A stretch of DNA of 64,000 nt from assembly GCA_947066105.1 (NCBI GenBank), contig CAMSYM010000006.1, positions 39,267-103,266 on the forward strand, given 5' to 3'. Positions 38,145-48,500 of the stretch are shown piece by piece. The number at the start of each line of letters is the position of its first letter. The first letter of the stretch is position 1. Below the pieces are notes generated by a model. The model did not search any database and had not been told where the DNA came from. It saw nothing but the letters and a program-made list of their open reading frames with translations. This DNA is from an uncultured Clostridia bacterium. GTDB lineage: Bacteria > Bacillota > Clostridia > Christensenellales > Pumilibacteraceae. The position numbers and the translations under genes are program-made.

Positions 38145-38372
38145 CTACGCTCTGAAAATTATATCGCCGCAGATAACGTCCGAATACGAAAACGACACAA
38201 GCTCGCCCGCAACTGCTCGGAACGTGAACACCGACGGGAACATATCGACGATAACGCCGTCTATATGCGTTATCTTGTTCCTGCCGCGATTGACGGCGAC
38301 CGACAGGTTTTTACCTTTAAGCTCGGATAATCTCCGCTTGACCTCTTCCACTCCGACTGCACGTTGACGCAT
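38145..38372 (-). CDS. veg: Veg-family protein
   Basis: Protein of 75 residues matching the Veg/DUF1021 pattern: basic N-terminal helix (VEEVKRRLSELKGKNLSVAV), a GRNK turn, then GVIVDMFPSVFTF and FSYSDVICGDI. In Bacillus, Veg stimulates biofilm gene expression and is strongly transcribed. The ATG at 38372 has a GGAGG site 9 bases upstream and is preferred over 38402. A TATAAT box (near 38420-38425) precedes it with a weak -35. Confidence 0.88.
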   Translation of the reverse strand: MRQRAVGVEEVKRRLSELKGKNLSVAVNRGRNKITHIDGVIVDMFPSVFTFRAVAGELVSFSYSDVICGDIIFRA

Positions 38373-38582
38373 GATTGTTTCCTCCGTTGCGATTATCGAC
38401 AAATCCGTCGGATATTATACGACTGCGGATACCGTCGCGCAAATTTGCCCGAACGCATATAATAATGATAGCCGCGCATGCTTATAACGTTGCATATCGA
38501 CCGAATAATACGCGTGCCGAACGCAGCGTAAACGGACATTGCAAAAATCTTTATAATTTTTTGAAAAACCCCGTCAAAACAG

Positions 38583-38611
38583 TTTACAAAACGCGCCAAA
38601 ACGCATATAAT
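38583..38611 (+). promoter_or_regulatory. Promoter of the acidic zinc-ribbon gene
   Basis: TTTACA (38583-38588), 17 bases, TATAAT (38606-38611), 40 bases before the ATG at 38652. Confidence 0.6.
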
Positions 38612-38651
38612 ATGTGCAAATTTACAGGTAATCTTTTACGGAGATACATCG

Positions 38652-39146
38652 ATGAAAAAGCCCGAAAAAACCAATCAGACCGAGCGTCCCGTCTACGTGC
38701 TTTGCCCGCGTTGCGAAATCAACTATATCGACAAGCGCGACAAAATGTGCGCCGTGTGTAAAGCGGAAATGGGTATAGGCGATCCGTCCATACTCCTGCC
38801 CGAAGAGGACGACGAGCAGGACAACCGCATCTGCCCCGTTTGCCGCGTCAACCCGCTCGGCGAGGACGAGGACATTTGCTTCGAATGCAAAAAGGAACTC
38901 GAAGCTAAGGAAAAAGAATCCAAAGAGCTTTCCGATATCGAAGACGAAGACAATCCCGGTTGGGAGCCGTTCGACGACGAGGAAGAGGAAGAGATCCCCG
39001 ACGGCATGCAGGAAATATTCGAAGACGAAGAAGAGGAAGAGGAGGAAGACGACATCGAAACGGTATCCGACGAACCCGACGATTTCGATTACAACGTCGA
39101 CCCCAACGACTTTATGGACGACGACGAAGAGGAAGACGAAGAATGA
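38652..39146 (+). CDS. Acidic double zinc-ribbon protein
   Basis: Protein of 164 residues. Two treble-clef or ribbon-like metal sites occupy residues 17-40 and 60-80 (CPRC...CAVC and CPVC...CFEC). The second half is one of the most acidic stretches in the window, with runs of Asp/Glu up to the C-terminus. I do not recognise a family. Such acidic tails occur on RNA polymerase-associated and chaperone-like proteins, but nothing here fixes the function. ACGGAG precedes the ATG; a promoter and terminator bracket it as a single-gene unit. Confidence 0.7.
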   Translation: MKKPEKTNQTERPVYVLCPRCEINYIDKRDKMCAVCKAEMGIGDPSILLPEEDDEQDNRICPVCRVNPLGEDEDICFECKKELEAKEKESKELSDIEDEDNPGWEPFDDEEEEEIPDGMQEIFEDEEEEEEEDDIETVSDEPDDFDYNVDPNDFMDDDEEEDEE

Positions 39147-39227
39147 TCGGCAATTCGCGATAAGCAAACGCGCGACCGCGACGCTCGCCTATCGTAATTC
39201 GCCCGCCATTAGTTATATCAGTCACGC

Positions 39228-39262
39228 AAAACAGCTCTCCGACACGAGAGCTGTTTGTTTTT
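39228..39262 (+). terminator. Terminator of the acidic zinc-ribbon gene
   Basis: AAACAGCTCT pairs with AGAGCTGTTT around a 9-base loop, followed by GTTTTTG. Confidence 0.7.
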
Positions 39263-39319
39263 GCGATCGGTCCGACGACCGTCGCCAAAATGCCGTACTC
39301 AAAATATCTCCAACGATAT

Positions 39320-39676
39320 TCAAAGTCTTTTGCACATATCTTCTTTCCCGCAATCGGGGCATGTTAAATTCGCGTATTTGACCGACTCGCCGTTGACGTC
39401 CGAACACTTCGATTTGCGCTTAAACAATAATACGTAAGGGTTTACACGGAATTTGCGACCGCAATGCGGGCATTGGTAAGTATCGCCTTCGTAAGCAAGC
39501 GGACACGTGACTGTAAAAAGAACGACGGCGAGCGCCAAGCATACGCCGAATTCTACCCAAAACCCGTTTACTGCCGCAACGACGCTAAATGCGGCGCTTA
39601 TTCCCGTCAAGCATGCAAGCACGATGACGGCGATCGTTTTGATATCCGTGTTTTGGGGCGGCTTTTCGTCTTTCAC
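39320..39676 (-). CDS. Small membrane protein with C-terminal zinc ribbon
   Basis: Protein of 118 residues. Two hydrophobic helices (about 12-35 and 40-60) are followed by a cytoplasmic metal site made of CPHC (near residue 70) and CPDC (near 108). I chose the GTG at 39676 because TAGGAG lies 9 bases before it; the ATG at 39703 has no ribosome site. The function is unknown. Its CPHCGRKF motif resembles zinc-ribbon membrane proteins common in Clostridia. Confidence 0.65.
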   Translation of the reverse strand: MKDEKPPQNTDIKTIAVIVLACLTGISAAFSVVAAVNGFWVEFGVCLALAVVLFTVTCPLAYEGDTYQCPHCGRKFRVNPYVLLFKRKSKCSDVNGESVKYANLTCPDCGKEDMCKRL

Positions 39677-39731
39677 AATAACAACTCCTAGCGCGATCCG
39701 CATATCCTTTTCGTACGATCGACCGAGCGGC

Positions 39732-41195
39732 TCAACGCACGGTCTGTTCGTCGGTACTGTCTCTGTCGTACTTTTCGACCAACGCTTTTATTTTTGCCGC
39801 GCACGCCGCATAACCGTCCGCGCATCGCCACGTCCAGTTCCCGCCGAGCGTGGACGGAGTATTCATGCGCGCCGTCGACGGCAAGTCCAAAAAATCCTGC
39901 ATGGGTACGATAACGGTATCGGCGGCGGACGAGAACAACCGTTCGATAATTTCCGCGGCAATGTTTTCGCCGTCGTAGCCGAGCGTCGAGCGCACCATGG
40001 CTTTCCCGCTTTCGTCGAGCGAGTCGAACCAACCGCGCGTGGTATCGTTGTCGTGCGTACCCGTATACGCAACGCAGTTCTTCCCGTAATTGGTGTAATA
40101 GAATTCGTTATTCGGATTACCGTCGAATGCGAATTGCATGATCTTCATGCCCGGATACCCCGTTTCGCGCACAAGCTCGCGCACGCAATCGTGAAGCTCG
40201 CCCAAGTCCTCGGCAATTATCTTCGGCGAGTTCAGCTCGCGGTCGACGACCGTAAAAAACTCCTTATTCGGTCCGAGCTTCCACTCGCCCACGCGCGCAT
40301 CGGTGCGGTCCGCGGGAATGGCGTAATAATCGGCAAACGCGCGGAAATGATCTATACGCACAATGTCGTACAGCTCGAACGCCTTACGCATGCGCGTCAC
40401 CCACCACGCGTAATTTGTTTCGCGCATCCTGTCCCAATCGTAAAGCGGGTTTCCCCAAAGCTGTCCGTCCGCCGAAAAATAATCTGGCGGCACGCCTGCG
40501 ACCGACGTTTTGGCAAGCTCCGGATCGAGCAAAAACAGTTCGGGATGGCTCCATACGTCTACCGAATCGTAAGCCACGTATATGGGCATATCGCCGACTA
40601 TCTTTATTCCGCGCTTATTGGCGTACGCTTTGAGCGCATGCCACTGCGCAAAAAACAAGTATTGCAAAAATTTATAAAACTCGGCGCGCCCGGCATATCG
40701 CGTCATGCTCGCCGTACGGCGGCGAAGCCCGACGGACCACGTATCCCACGACCGCATGCCCTGCGATTTTTTTACAGCCATGAACAGCGCGTAATCGTCC
40801 AGCCAATACGCATTGTCGGACTTGAATTTTATGTAATCTGCGCGCGTCGCATCGAACCGCCTGAACGCCTTTTCGAGCGTATCGAACCGTTCGGCGTACA
40901 CAGCGGCATAATCGACCGTATCGGGCGGATATTCGGGCAACTCGCTCGGCTTTAACAGTCCGTCGGCGACCAGCATATCGAGATCGATAAAATAAGGGTT
41001 GCCCGCGAGCGCGCTCGGCGACTGATACGGCGAATCGCCGTACGACGTCGGGCATAACGGCAGGACCTGCCACAGCGACAGCCCCGCATCGCGCATAAAA
41101 TCGACAAACGCATACGCCGCCTTGCCGAGCGAGCCTATTCCGCGCGCACCGGGCAGCGACGATATGTGCATCAATACTCCTGCTTTCCTTTCCAT
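39732..41195 (-). CDS. malQ: 4-alpha-glucanotransferase (GH77)
   Basis: Amylomaltase that transfers alpha-1,4-glucan segments between maltodextrins, used in glycogen or maltodextrin metabolism. At 487 residues it has normal length for the bacterial/plant DPE1 type. The GH77 signatures are present: nucleophile Asp282 in VRIDHFRAF, acid/base Glu329 in IIAEDLG, and the TGTHDNDT segment. The N-terminal HISSLPGARGIGSLG and PYQSPSALAGNPYFID motifs are classic. The ATG at 41195 with GAGGA upstream replaces a 74-codon upstream extension that is unlike the family. It lies 64 bases after the YhhN gene. Confidence 0.93.
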   Translation of the reverse strand: MERKAGVLMHISSLPGARGIGSLGKAAYAFVDFMRDAGLSLWQVLPLCPTSYGDSPYQSPSALAGNPYFIDLDMLVADGLLKPSELPEYPPDTVDYAAVYAERFDTLEKAFRRFDATRADYIKFKSDNAYWLDDYALFMAVKKSQGMRSWDTWSVGLRRRTASMTRYAGRAEFYKFLQYLFFAQWHALKAYANKRGIKIVGDMPIYVAYDSVDVWSHPELFLLDPELAKTSVAGVPPDYFSADGQLWGNPLYDWDRMRETNYAWWVTRMRKAFELYDIVRIDHFRAFADYYAIPADRTDARVGEWKLGPNKEFFTVVDRELNSPKIIAEDLGELHDCVRELVRETGYPGMKIMQFAFDGNPNNEFYYTNYGKNCVAYTGTHDNDTTRGWFDSLDESGKAMVRSTLGYDGENIAAEIIERLFSSAADTVIVPMQDFLDLPSTARMNTPSTLGGNWTWRCADGYAACAAKIKALVEKYDRDSTDEQTVR

Positions 41196-41259
41196 TTCGT
41201 CCTCGATCGTAAAATAATCATCTTTATATATAATATAACGCTCTATACGCGAAATCGCG

Positions 41260-42003
41260 TTACTGCGCGCGATCTTCCGTTTCGCCTTCCGACTTAGACG
41301 TTTCGGCAACGGGCTTTCGCCGACGCACCGCAAATACGAACACAGAAAAAGCCAAAAGGAACTGCGCGGGATAATACGTCCCCAAGCATAATATGCGCAT
41401 AGCCAACCGTCCGACATCGTTGAGCACGGCGAATTTTTCTATGAGCAACGCAAGATCGGATATGTAGAACAAAATACTGCCCGCGGCAATTATCGCCGAC
41501 AACAACGTCCTTTCGGTCACGAGATCGGACAAAGCTTTGCCCACCATTGCGGAAATTATGAGCGCATACACTACGCACACTATCTCCAAAAGCGCGCCGC
41601 CGAAGTCGAACGCAGGCACCAACGTTATCACGAGCGCCGACGGCACAAACACGCAAACGGCGTATATAAGGTCTTTGGGGTTAAAACCGTTTAAAAAGAA
41701 ATACGCCGCAACGAATATAACGTGACCGAGCGCGAACACCGCCGCGCCCGCGATAAAATCGAAATTGATAGCTACGTCGCCCGCCATCGCGACCGCCAAA
41801 GCTATCGGCATTACGTATTTGTATTTGCCCGCGACCCCGATAAGCAAAGCGAAGATCATATTGGCAACGCCGATAAGAACAAAACACAAACTCGTCGCCG
41901 CTTTGAGCGGAGTGCCGCCGCAAAACATATATGTACAGTCGAGCGCGAGCATGACCGCGCATAGACAGATGTTTGTTATCAAAACGATACGCTGTTTATC
42001 CAT
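41260..42003 (-). CDS. YhhN-family membrane protein (lysoplasmalogenase-like)
   Basis: Polytopic membrane protein of 247 residues with about eight hydrophobic helices. It has the YhhN features AMAGDVAINFDFIAGAAVFALGH and SDLALLI, and a final YYPAQFLLA helix. Members of this family include lysoplasmalogenase, which cleaves the vinyl ether of lysoplasmalogens; plasmalogens are common in anaerobic Clostridia. The C-terminus is a short charged tail. It is the last backbone gene before the AT-rich island. The ATG lacks a clear Shine-Dalgarno site. Confidence 0.78.
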   Translation of the reverse strand: MDKQRIVLITNICLCAVMLALDCTYMFCGGTPLKAATSLCFVLIGVANMIFALLIGVAGKYKYVMPIALAVAMAGDVAINFDFIAGAAVFALGHVIFVAAYFFLNGFNPKDLIYAVCVFVPSALVITLVPAFDFGGALLEIVCVVYALIISAMVGKALSDLVTERTLLSAIIAAGSILFYISDLALLIEKFAVLNDVGRLAMRILCLGTYYPAQFLLAFSVFVFAVRRRKPVAETSKSEGETEDRAQ

Positions 42004-42322
42004 ACGGTAATTATATCACCGACTTATGGAAAAGTCAACAACTGTGCGGGCATACCCGACAATTCGCGACCCAAACCGCCTTACTGTCCGCATGCGAAAA
42101 ATCCTTTTATGCGCTTTCAAGCATAAACACAAAATTTTCAGATCAAGCAAAAACCAAGCTTTTTAAACTCCGAATAATTAGCAAACTGCAAAACCGCCGC
42201 GCGTAATTACGATATGCGCGGATACAAAACGGCACGCAAAAAGGAGCGCGCAAGGGTGTGTTCCATAGGGAATTTACAAAAAACTAAATTTTAATTGAAA
42301 TGCGCCTTATAAGAGCGAGTCA
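42004..42322. other. Gene-free junction between backbone and island
   Basis: No convincing gene. Base composition changes from GC-rich to AT-rich across about 42.1-42.3 kb, which makes this the likely left edge of the island. I see no obvious tRNA or attachment repeat. Confidence 0.45.
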
Positions 42323-42362
42323 ACAAAAGCGGCGATTTCCATACGGAAGTCGCCGCTTTTGT
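42323..42362. terminator. Bidirectional terminator at the island's left edge
   Basis: An 18-bp stem (ACAAAAGCGGCGA with TCGCCGCTTTTGT at its base, one mismatch) touches the stop codon of the ATPase gene. A-rich and T-rich flanks allow termination from both sides. Confidence 0.7.
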
Positions 42363-45298
42363 TAATCTTTTTGAGCCTTAATTGCCGCTCGTATATCTAC
42401 TATATGCTTTTGAACAAAAGTCATATTAAAAATTTTACCATCCATAATTATTTCTACAACTTCATTCCCATTAGGCTTTTTTATAGTTGCGCCAGATTCT
42501 ATTATGTTAAGTAAATCAGAGATTCTATTCTCATTTGAACTGCAATGCACTATATGTTCATTAAACATAGCCGCACAATTCGGACAACAAGCTATGTATG
42601 GGTACGGCGTTTCTTTCGTAAAAAATTCACCACCTGTATTGTCAAGTTCAAGCGTCACGAAATAATACTCGCCATTTTTCTTTTTGAATGGCAACTCTTT
42701 TCCACAACATTGACAAATCATTTTATCGTCGTGATTTGTATATAGCCGTCTTAACATTGTAGTAGCTTCGTTTTTTGTTTGCGAAGTCCTTACTGAACGA
42801 GCTTTTTGCTCGTATATTCTATCATCAGCATTAGTAGTAGTTTCTGTTGCCGCAGTTGCTCTCTTTTCGGGGTTATTAGTGTTCGCCGTTGGCTCTTCTA
42901 TATCCGCTTGGGGTGCAATTCGACCTTCCGCTTCGGCGCGCTCATATAATTCAGCTTTCCTTAGCTTTTCTTCGAGCGTATCAACGTCATATCCAAATAC
43001 ATTAGCTGCATATTCTTTCTGTTGATATTCAGATGTCCGACGTCGTTCTTCTTCCTCTAATTGTTTTCTTCGTTCGTTTTCTTCTTTTCCAAATTCTATT
43101 GCAGTTAAAAAAGGTGAATTAGAATCAATATGAAACGCTTTATCAAGAGAGTCGATTGATAGTTCAGCTGGTTTTCTAAAATTCCCATCAATATCAGGAA
43201 GCCAAGCGGTATCACGTAAGATTTGCACGACTTGTGATTCACTCTTTGTGAACTCACTTTGCTGCCATTGCCTATAAGCTACGGTTTTATCGCGGTCTAT
43301 ATAATAGTAATACCAACTATTATATGGGCGTTCATTCATAATTGCCGTCCACACAAGCAGTGTAATGTTGTAATTCTTTAATGCGAGATATAAATCCAAA
43401 TCACGAATTATCCAATCTCTTTTCGCATAATAAGTTATGCGATATACCTTGTTGGGACAGGTTGACAGATATTTGTAATTTTTGTTTTTGTTAAAATTGT
43501 CGATAGGAATTATCTTGAACGAACATAGGACATTAGATTCAATTAGTATCTTTTTGAAACAATTTAACTCTATTTCTGACAATTCCGTTTTATAAATTTC
43601 AGAAAGCTTCGCCTTGTGATGAATATGCTCTGCGCACGAAAAACCAGTTTCAAGATATGGTGAATCTAAATAACATTCACACGGCTTTACCAATTTGCCT
43701 GATTGGGTTAAAACAAACGGGACATTCAAATTCAAAGATAATTCGTTATTCTTATTTGAGTTTATATAAGCGATTACCTGTTTTGTTATTGCGATAATAT
43801 CGTCCTTTTCAGTCAAGGCATCTAATTTATGTTGTAAATTATCTCTACGGCGTTCATCTTTAATGGCTTGGGCATCATTCTTTGAAAATACTTCTACGCC
43901 AACAGCTTCAAGGAATAGTCGAGCTTTACTTTTTCCTGCACCCTCTTGTTCATAAACCGACTTGCTTACTTCCTCAAACCGCTTATCCAATACGACCGTA
44001 GTATCATCCACAAATCTTACTTCGCTTGGTTTAAGAAGCCTATTGCTTTTAGCACATACAACATTGCATTCGCTTAAAGGTTCTAAATCAAAATTATCTC
44101 TAACAGGACTAAGTAAGGTGTAAATATTTTTGTACCATTCGTGCTTACGCCCCAAAAATAAAGTATTTACCGAGTCGGCGTCTATTTGAAGCAAGCCATT
44201 GAGAATAGTAGCGGCATCCAAAATTAAAACGCCGTTTTCTTTTATGAACGTATAACCTCTCGTTTGAGGGTTAAGCAAGTACTCAATACTTTGGTTATTC
44301 AAAATAGTCCGCACATTTTTGATGGATAAAAGCTTTCTTAAATCCTCGCCGGCACTTATTACGTCTCGCTTATGTGCATAATCACCATTAATAATGGGAT
44401 ATACCATTTCAGCTTCAAACACATCCAAAATAGCCTTTTGAATCGACATAAATTGCTTATCAACGTGATCGCTCTCAAGTGGCAAGAAATTGAAGAAGTC
44501 CGGTTTAAGCTCTTTAATATCTCTTAAATTTATAATTGCTTCGCGCACTAATGAAGCTATTTCCTCGACAAGATTATTGTTGTCATCGGTATCGCTTACG
44601 CTATCACGCGAAGGAGGGCAACCGAATGGTGCATTTATGTGAAATTGTAAGTTTGACTTCGCATTTGGCGCAATAAAGAATATACTCACTTTGCCTTGTG
44701 GACTATTTTGAGAAGCATCCTTCGTTAATGCAGAAAAGCTATATCCTTGTTGCGAATTATCTCTCTTCACAGGAAAAGCTATATTTACCCAATGTGTTTT
44801 TGTTTTGTTATCTTCTGTCTGAATAGCAATACGGCGATTAAACCGAAGCCAATCCGTATCTTCGTCAACTTTACCGTCATCAAAAGCGGACGAGCAATGA
44901 ACAAACTCAGAAAAAATATATTCTGAAATTGTATCTGTTTGTTTGCTTTTAGTATCGTGTTTCGCTTCGATAATACCACTCTTGCCATTGCTCAAAGTAT
45001 AAACTATCTCTTTCACATTAGAGAGGAACAATAGCGTAGTAGCATTTATATCTTTTAAGCCCGCCTCAATTTTTTCTATGGCAGTATTTGCGGGTAATTT
45101 AGCGTTATCAAACGGAAATTCAAAAACAGTTTCTCCGTTTGTTGTCCTATGTGGAATCTCTTCCGGCAAAAACATATCAGTTATTTTGAAACAAATATCA
45201 TCTGTAAAGATATGCGGCGTTTCGGTAAACGCAAATACAGACTTAAAGCCTATCCCGAATTTTCCAGCTTTACTATCCTCATCCAACTTTGTTGACAA
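42362..45298 (-). CDS. GHKL/sacsin-like ATPase, main part (frame broken upstream)
   Basis: Second part of a protein whose first 88 codons lie at 45299-45565 in the same frame, separated by one TAA. It begins at an in-frame TTG (45298) and reads STKLDEDSKAGKFGIGFKSV, the G2 box of the Bergerat (GHKL) ATP-binding fold. About 970 residues follow. A charged coiled-coil region around 770-860 (RKQLEEEERRR) precedes a four-cysteine metal site (CQCCGKE ... ACCPNCAAMF) near 885-940. Such sacsin/HSP90-like ATPases occur in restriction and other conflict systems. The partner SNF2 gene lies directly upstream. If the stop is real, the ATP site is split between two polypeptides or the gene is dead; a sequencing error or readthrough is also possible. 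Confidence 0.65.
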   Translation of the reverse strand: MSTKLDEDSKAGKFGIGFKSVFAFTETPHIFTDDICFKITDMFLPEEIPHRTTNGETVFEFPFDNAKLPANTAIEKIEAGLKDINATTLLFLSNVKEIVYTLSNGKSGIIEAKHDTKSKQTDTISEYIFSEFVHCSSAFDDGKVDEDTDWLRFNRRIAIQTEDNKTKTHWVNIAFPVKRDNSQQGYSFSALTKDASQNSPQGKVSIFFIAPNAKSNLQFHINAPFGCPPSRDSVSDTDDNNNLVEEIASLVREAIINLRDIKELKPDFFNFLPLESDHVDKQFMSIQKAILDVFEAEMVYPIINGDYAHKRDVISAGEDLRKLLSIKNVRTILNNQSIEYLLNPQTRGYTFIKENGVLILDAATILNGLLQIDADSVNTLFLGRKHEWYKNIYTLLSPVRDNFDLEPLSECNVVCAKSNRLLKPSEVRFVDDTTVVLDKRFEEVSKSVYEQEGAGKSKARLFLEAVGVEVFSKNDAQAIKDERRRDNLQHKLDALTEKDDIIAITKQVIAYINSNKNNELSLNLNVPFVLTQSGKLVKPCECYLDSPYLETGFSCAEHIHHKAKLSEIYKTELSEIELNCFKKILIESNVLCSFKIIPIDNFNKNKNYKYLSTCPNKVYRITYYAKRDWIIRDLDLYLALKNYNITLLVWTAIMNERPYNSWYYYYIDRDKTVAYRQWQQSEFTKSESQVVQILRDTAWLPDIDGNFRKPAELSIDSLDKAFHIDSNSPFLTAIEFGKEENERRKQLEEEERRRTSEYQQKEYAANVFGYDVDTLEEKLRKAELYERAEAEGRIAPQADIEEPTANTNNPEKRATAATETTTNADDRIYEQKARSVRTSQTKNEATTMLRRLYTNHDDKMICQCCGKELPFKKKNGEYYFVTLELDNTGGEFFTKETPYPYIACCPNCAAMFNEHIVHCSSNENRISDLLNIIESGATIKKPNGNEVVEIIMDGKIFNMTFVQKHIVDIRAAIKAQKD

Positions 45299-45565
45299 TT
45301 ATATATTAGTGATAGCGTCAATATGTTTTATTGAAAACGGCTCTGTCCCATTATGAGCAAAAATAAGCTTATCGGGAAACACTTCAAATCGGACGCTGGA
45401 TGCCCCCGCATCTTCGGCGTTTTGTAAAAGCTCATATATGAAATGATTTTTATCGGGATAAAACTGCGAAAGTAAAGTTTTAAGTCCGGGGAATTGTCTT
45501 GATTGGATCAATCCTTTGCTACTTTCTTGCAGCTCTCTAAATTTTTGTTTTTCTTCTGCGGTCAT
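45299..45565 (-). CDS. GHKL/sacsin-like ATPase, N-terminal fragment
   Basis: Fragment of 88 residues ending at TAA (45299-45301). It carries the N-box (IYELLQNAEDAGASSVRFE) and a G1-like box (IFAHNGTEPF, with His in place of the usual Asp). The G2 box follows in the same frame after the stop. The start is the ATG at 45565, 10 bases after AGGAG, rather than the TTG at 45583. It begins 7 bases after the SNF2 gene stop, so the two are co-transcribed and probably coupled. Confidence 0.6.
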   Translation of the reverse strand: MTAEEKQKFRELQESSKGLIQSRQFPGLKTLLSQFYPDKNHFIYELLQNAEDAGASSVRFEVFPDKLIFAHNGTEPFSIKHIDAITNI

Positions 45566-45572
45566 TTGTTTT

Positions 45573-48500
45573 TTACTCCTCAATAATTAACACGCCTTCA
45601 ACAAGTTTTTTTGCCACAATATCCGCTTGTCCTATCAAGGCGTTGAGTGCATCCATTTTTTCAGCATAAATCGTTTTTTTGGTTTCAAGTTCCGATTTCT
45701 TCATTCTTAAAATTTTTACGTCAGTCGCATTGCGAATTTGTTCTTCAATAGAATGTTCTAATGCTTTTTCGCTAACCGATAAACTTTGTTTTCTGTCTCC
45801 GATAATTTGCTCGGCTTCGGCAATGTAGGTTTGTTTGGTTTTATGCCAAAGCGAGTAGTGCTTAGCTTCCAAATCTTGAGTATCAATTATCGGCATTCCA
45901 TTGTCAGATTCCGCATTGAAAATTGCGTTCAGCATTACATCGTTTTCTATTGCCATTTCAGTAATAACTTGCAATCGACAATTAGGTTTAATACCTTTAT
46001 ATTGCCATTCATAAACCAAAAACGGATATTTACCGCAAGGCAAATCTTTATTTTTGGTTTTCAATACACAAGTTACAGGATCGTGTTCATAAGAGACTAT
46101 GGCTTGCTTAACCAACGGATGTGTCGGCATAATAAATAGTGCATCGGGATTCTCCGCCGCGCATTTTCCATCAAATGTAACTTTATCAAACTTTTTCGCG
46201 CCTTTCAAATAGCCTTCCCACGTTCTATAAGTTGGATTGATTTGACGTTGAAGTTTATTGAAATCCAATAAGAGTTTGTTGCGATTTTCTTCATTCAAGC
46301 GAAGAGTTTTAATTTTATCCGAGCCAACAATATAAGTCTTTGAATCGCCTAATTTCTTTTTAAAGTAGGTCTCTATAAGATTAACAATAGCAATCTCGCT
46401 TAAACGTATATTGGTGGCATCTTCAAGTTCTTTTTTCATTACGCTTTCGCTCATATCCAAGCCGAAGAAGGTATGCTTTTCGCTTTCCATTCGTTCTGTT
46501 TCTTGAATTAAGCGGACTTTATTATCGCGTAATTGTTGAAGTTTTTCTCTACGCTCATCGGGAGTAAGAGTATAGCTTTCAACAATATCGTATATGCCTT
46601 TTGTTATTTCACCTAATATTTCTTCGCTGTCGCCGATAGAAGCATTGAATACGCCAATCCTTGAAAGACAACGCTCGTAAATATCACAATCTATTGTTCC
46701 ATCGGTAATGATATTGACTATTGAAACACTTTCACTCTCTTGTCCGTTTCTGTCAATACGCCCAATTCTTTGTTCAATAGCTTGAGGATTCCACGGCAAA
46801 TCGTAGTTGACCATACAATCACAAAACTGATAGTCCAAGCCCTCACAGCCCACTTCAGAAAACAGTAAAACATCTATTGAATTGTGATTCGATTTGTCGA
46901 TCATAAAGCGATGCCTTAAATGGACACGCTCTTCATCTTTAACTCCTCCGTGAACAACGCCTACGCGAATATTCTTTGCGACTAAATTGTCATATAAATA
47001 TTTTAAGGTGTGTCTAAAACTACTGAAAACCATCACCTTGTTTTTTTGCATACTTTGTTTATCAAGTATAGTTTTAGTTAAGGCTTCAAGCTTATAGTCT
47101 GTTTCATCGATATCAGAAGCCATTGATAAAATTTCTTTTATTGCTTCTTTTATTTGAGGAATAGTAGCGTTATCATATAAAGAATCGTAATCATCTGAAT
47201 CTTGACCGCCATCGCAGACTTCAAGTTCATCTAATCGTCTCGTTAAAATGGTTTCTAAAAATGGTTTTAAGCCATAAATGCAACTTGCCGCTTGTCGCAT
47301 AATGGTTGTCATCATAAACTTGATACATCTATCACCGTGAAGCTGTATCAGTATTTTAGCCTGTGTGTCCAACAGCTTATTATAAAGCTCAGCCTGCTTC
47401 TCCGTAAAAGCAACTTTCTTAGTTTCCGGTTTGCGAAGCGTAAAGTTTCCTATATCCCTTCTTCGCGTTCTATTGATAATACGAGCAAACGTATGCAATC
47501 CTTCAAAATCAGTTATGAGTCCAACTCGCTGTTCATCAGATATATGATCGGATTTTAATAGTTCAATAGCTTTTGCGTAAGTATTGTTTGTAGTAAGCAT
47601 AGCAACACCCCAAGCAGTATTACCTGCGGAAAGCAAACTTTCCAATGCCAATTCTTGCCAATTTTCTTTGTTGCTACGTACAAATTTAATAGCGTCATTG
47701 ATATACGGATTTGGTTCAGCCATATGCTTAAAACTTTCATAGTCGAACACCAAATCGGGGCGCAATAGTTTTAACAATACATATAAATCTTGATCCCCAA
47801 GCTGTATAGGGGTAGCAGTAAGCAGAACAACGCTATTCGCATTATCGCAAAACTTTTGCGCCGCCGCATAAGCGTAAGTATTCGGATTTTTTATATGATG
47901 AGCTTCATCGATAATTACAAGGTCGAACTTCGGGAATGGGCTTAGGCTCGACAGTGAATGTTCAGCTCTCTTTCTTTTACCACTTTTTGAATCGCCATTT
48001 ACGAGGACTTCATCAAAGAGTGAATACGGTATAATACATTTTTGATATTCCAAAGGCCACGCTTCTTCCGCATAACATTCAGAAAGACAATATCGCAAGG
48101 TAGCACCGTCTAAGTGTTTGAAATTTTCTCCGAACTTATCTTTCAATTCATTTTGCCATTTCTTTTCAGTTATAAGAGGGCGCGGACAAATAACCAAAAC
48201 GGATTTTATATCAAACCGTGCTTCAAGCTCTTTCAATATAAGTCCTGCCTCAATAGTTTTACCGACACCAACGCCATCAGCTATAAGGATACGCGGACTA
48301 TCAGATTTGATTACTTTTAATACAGGACGGAACTGAAATGGAATGAAGTTGATTTTAGCTGTGTTTAAGGAATATAAAGAATTGATGTTAGGATTCAGCA
48401 ATAATCTCGCCGTCAACAAAGCATTTACTTCTTGTGCAGAATAAACTTCCGGAGACGTGCTTATAGTCACAGCTTCTAATTGAGATTCAAAATAGCTACC

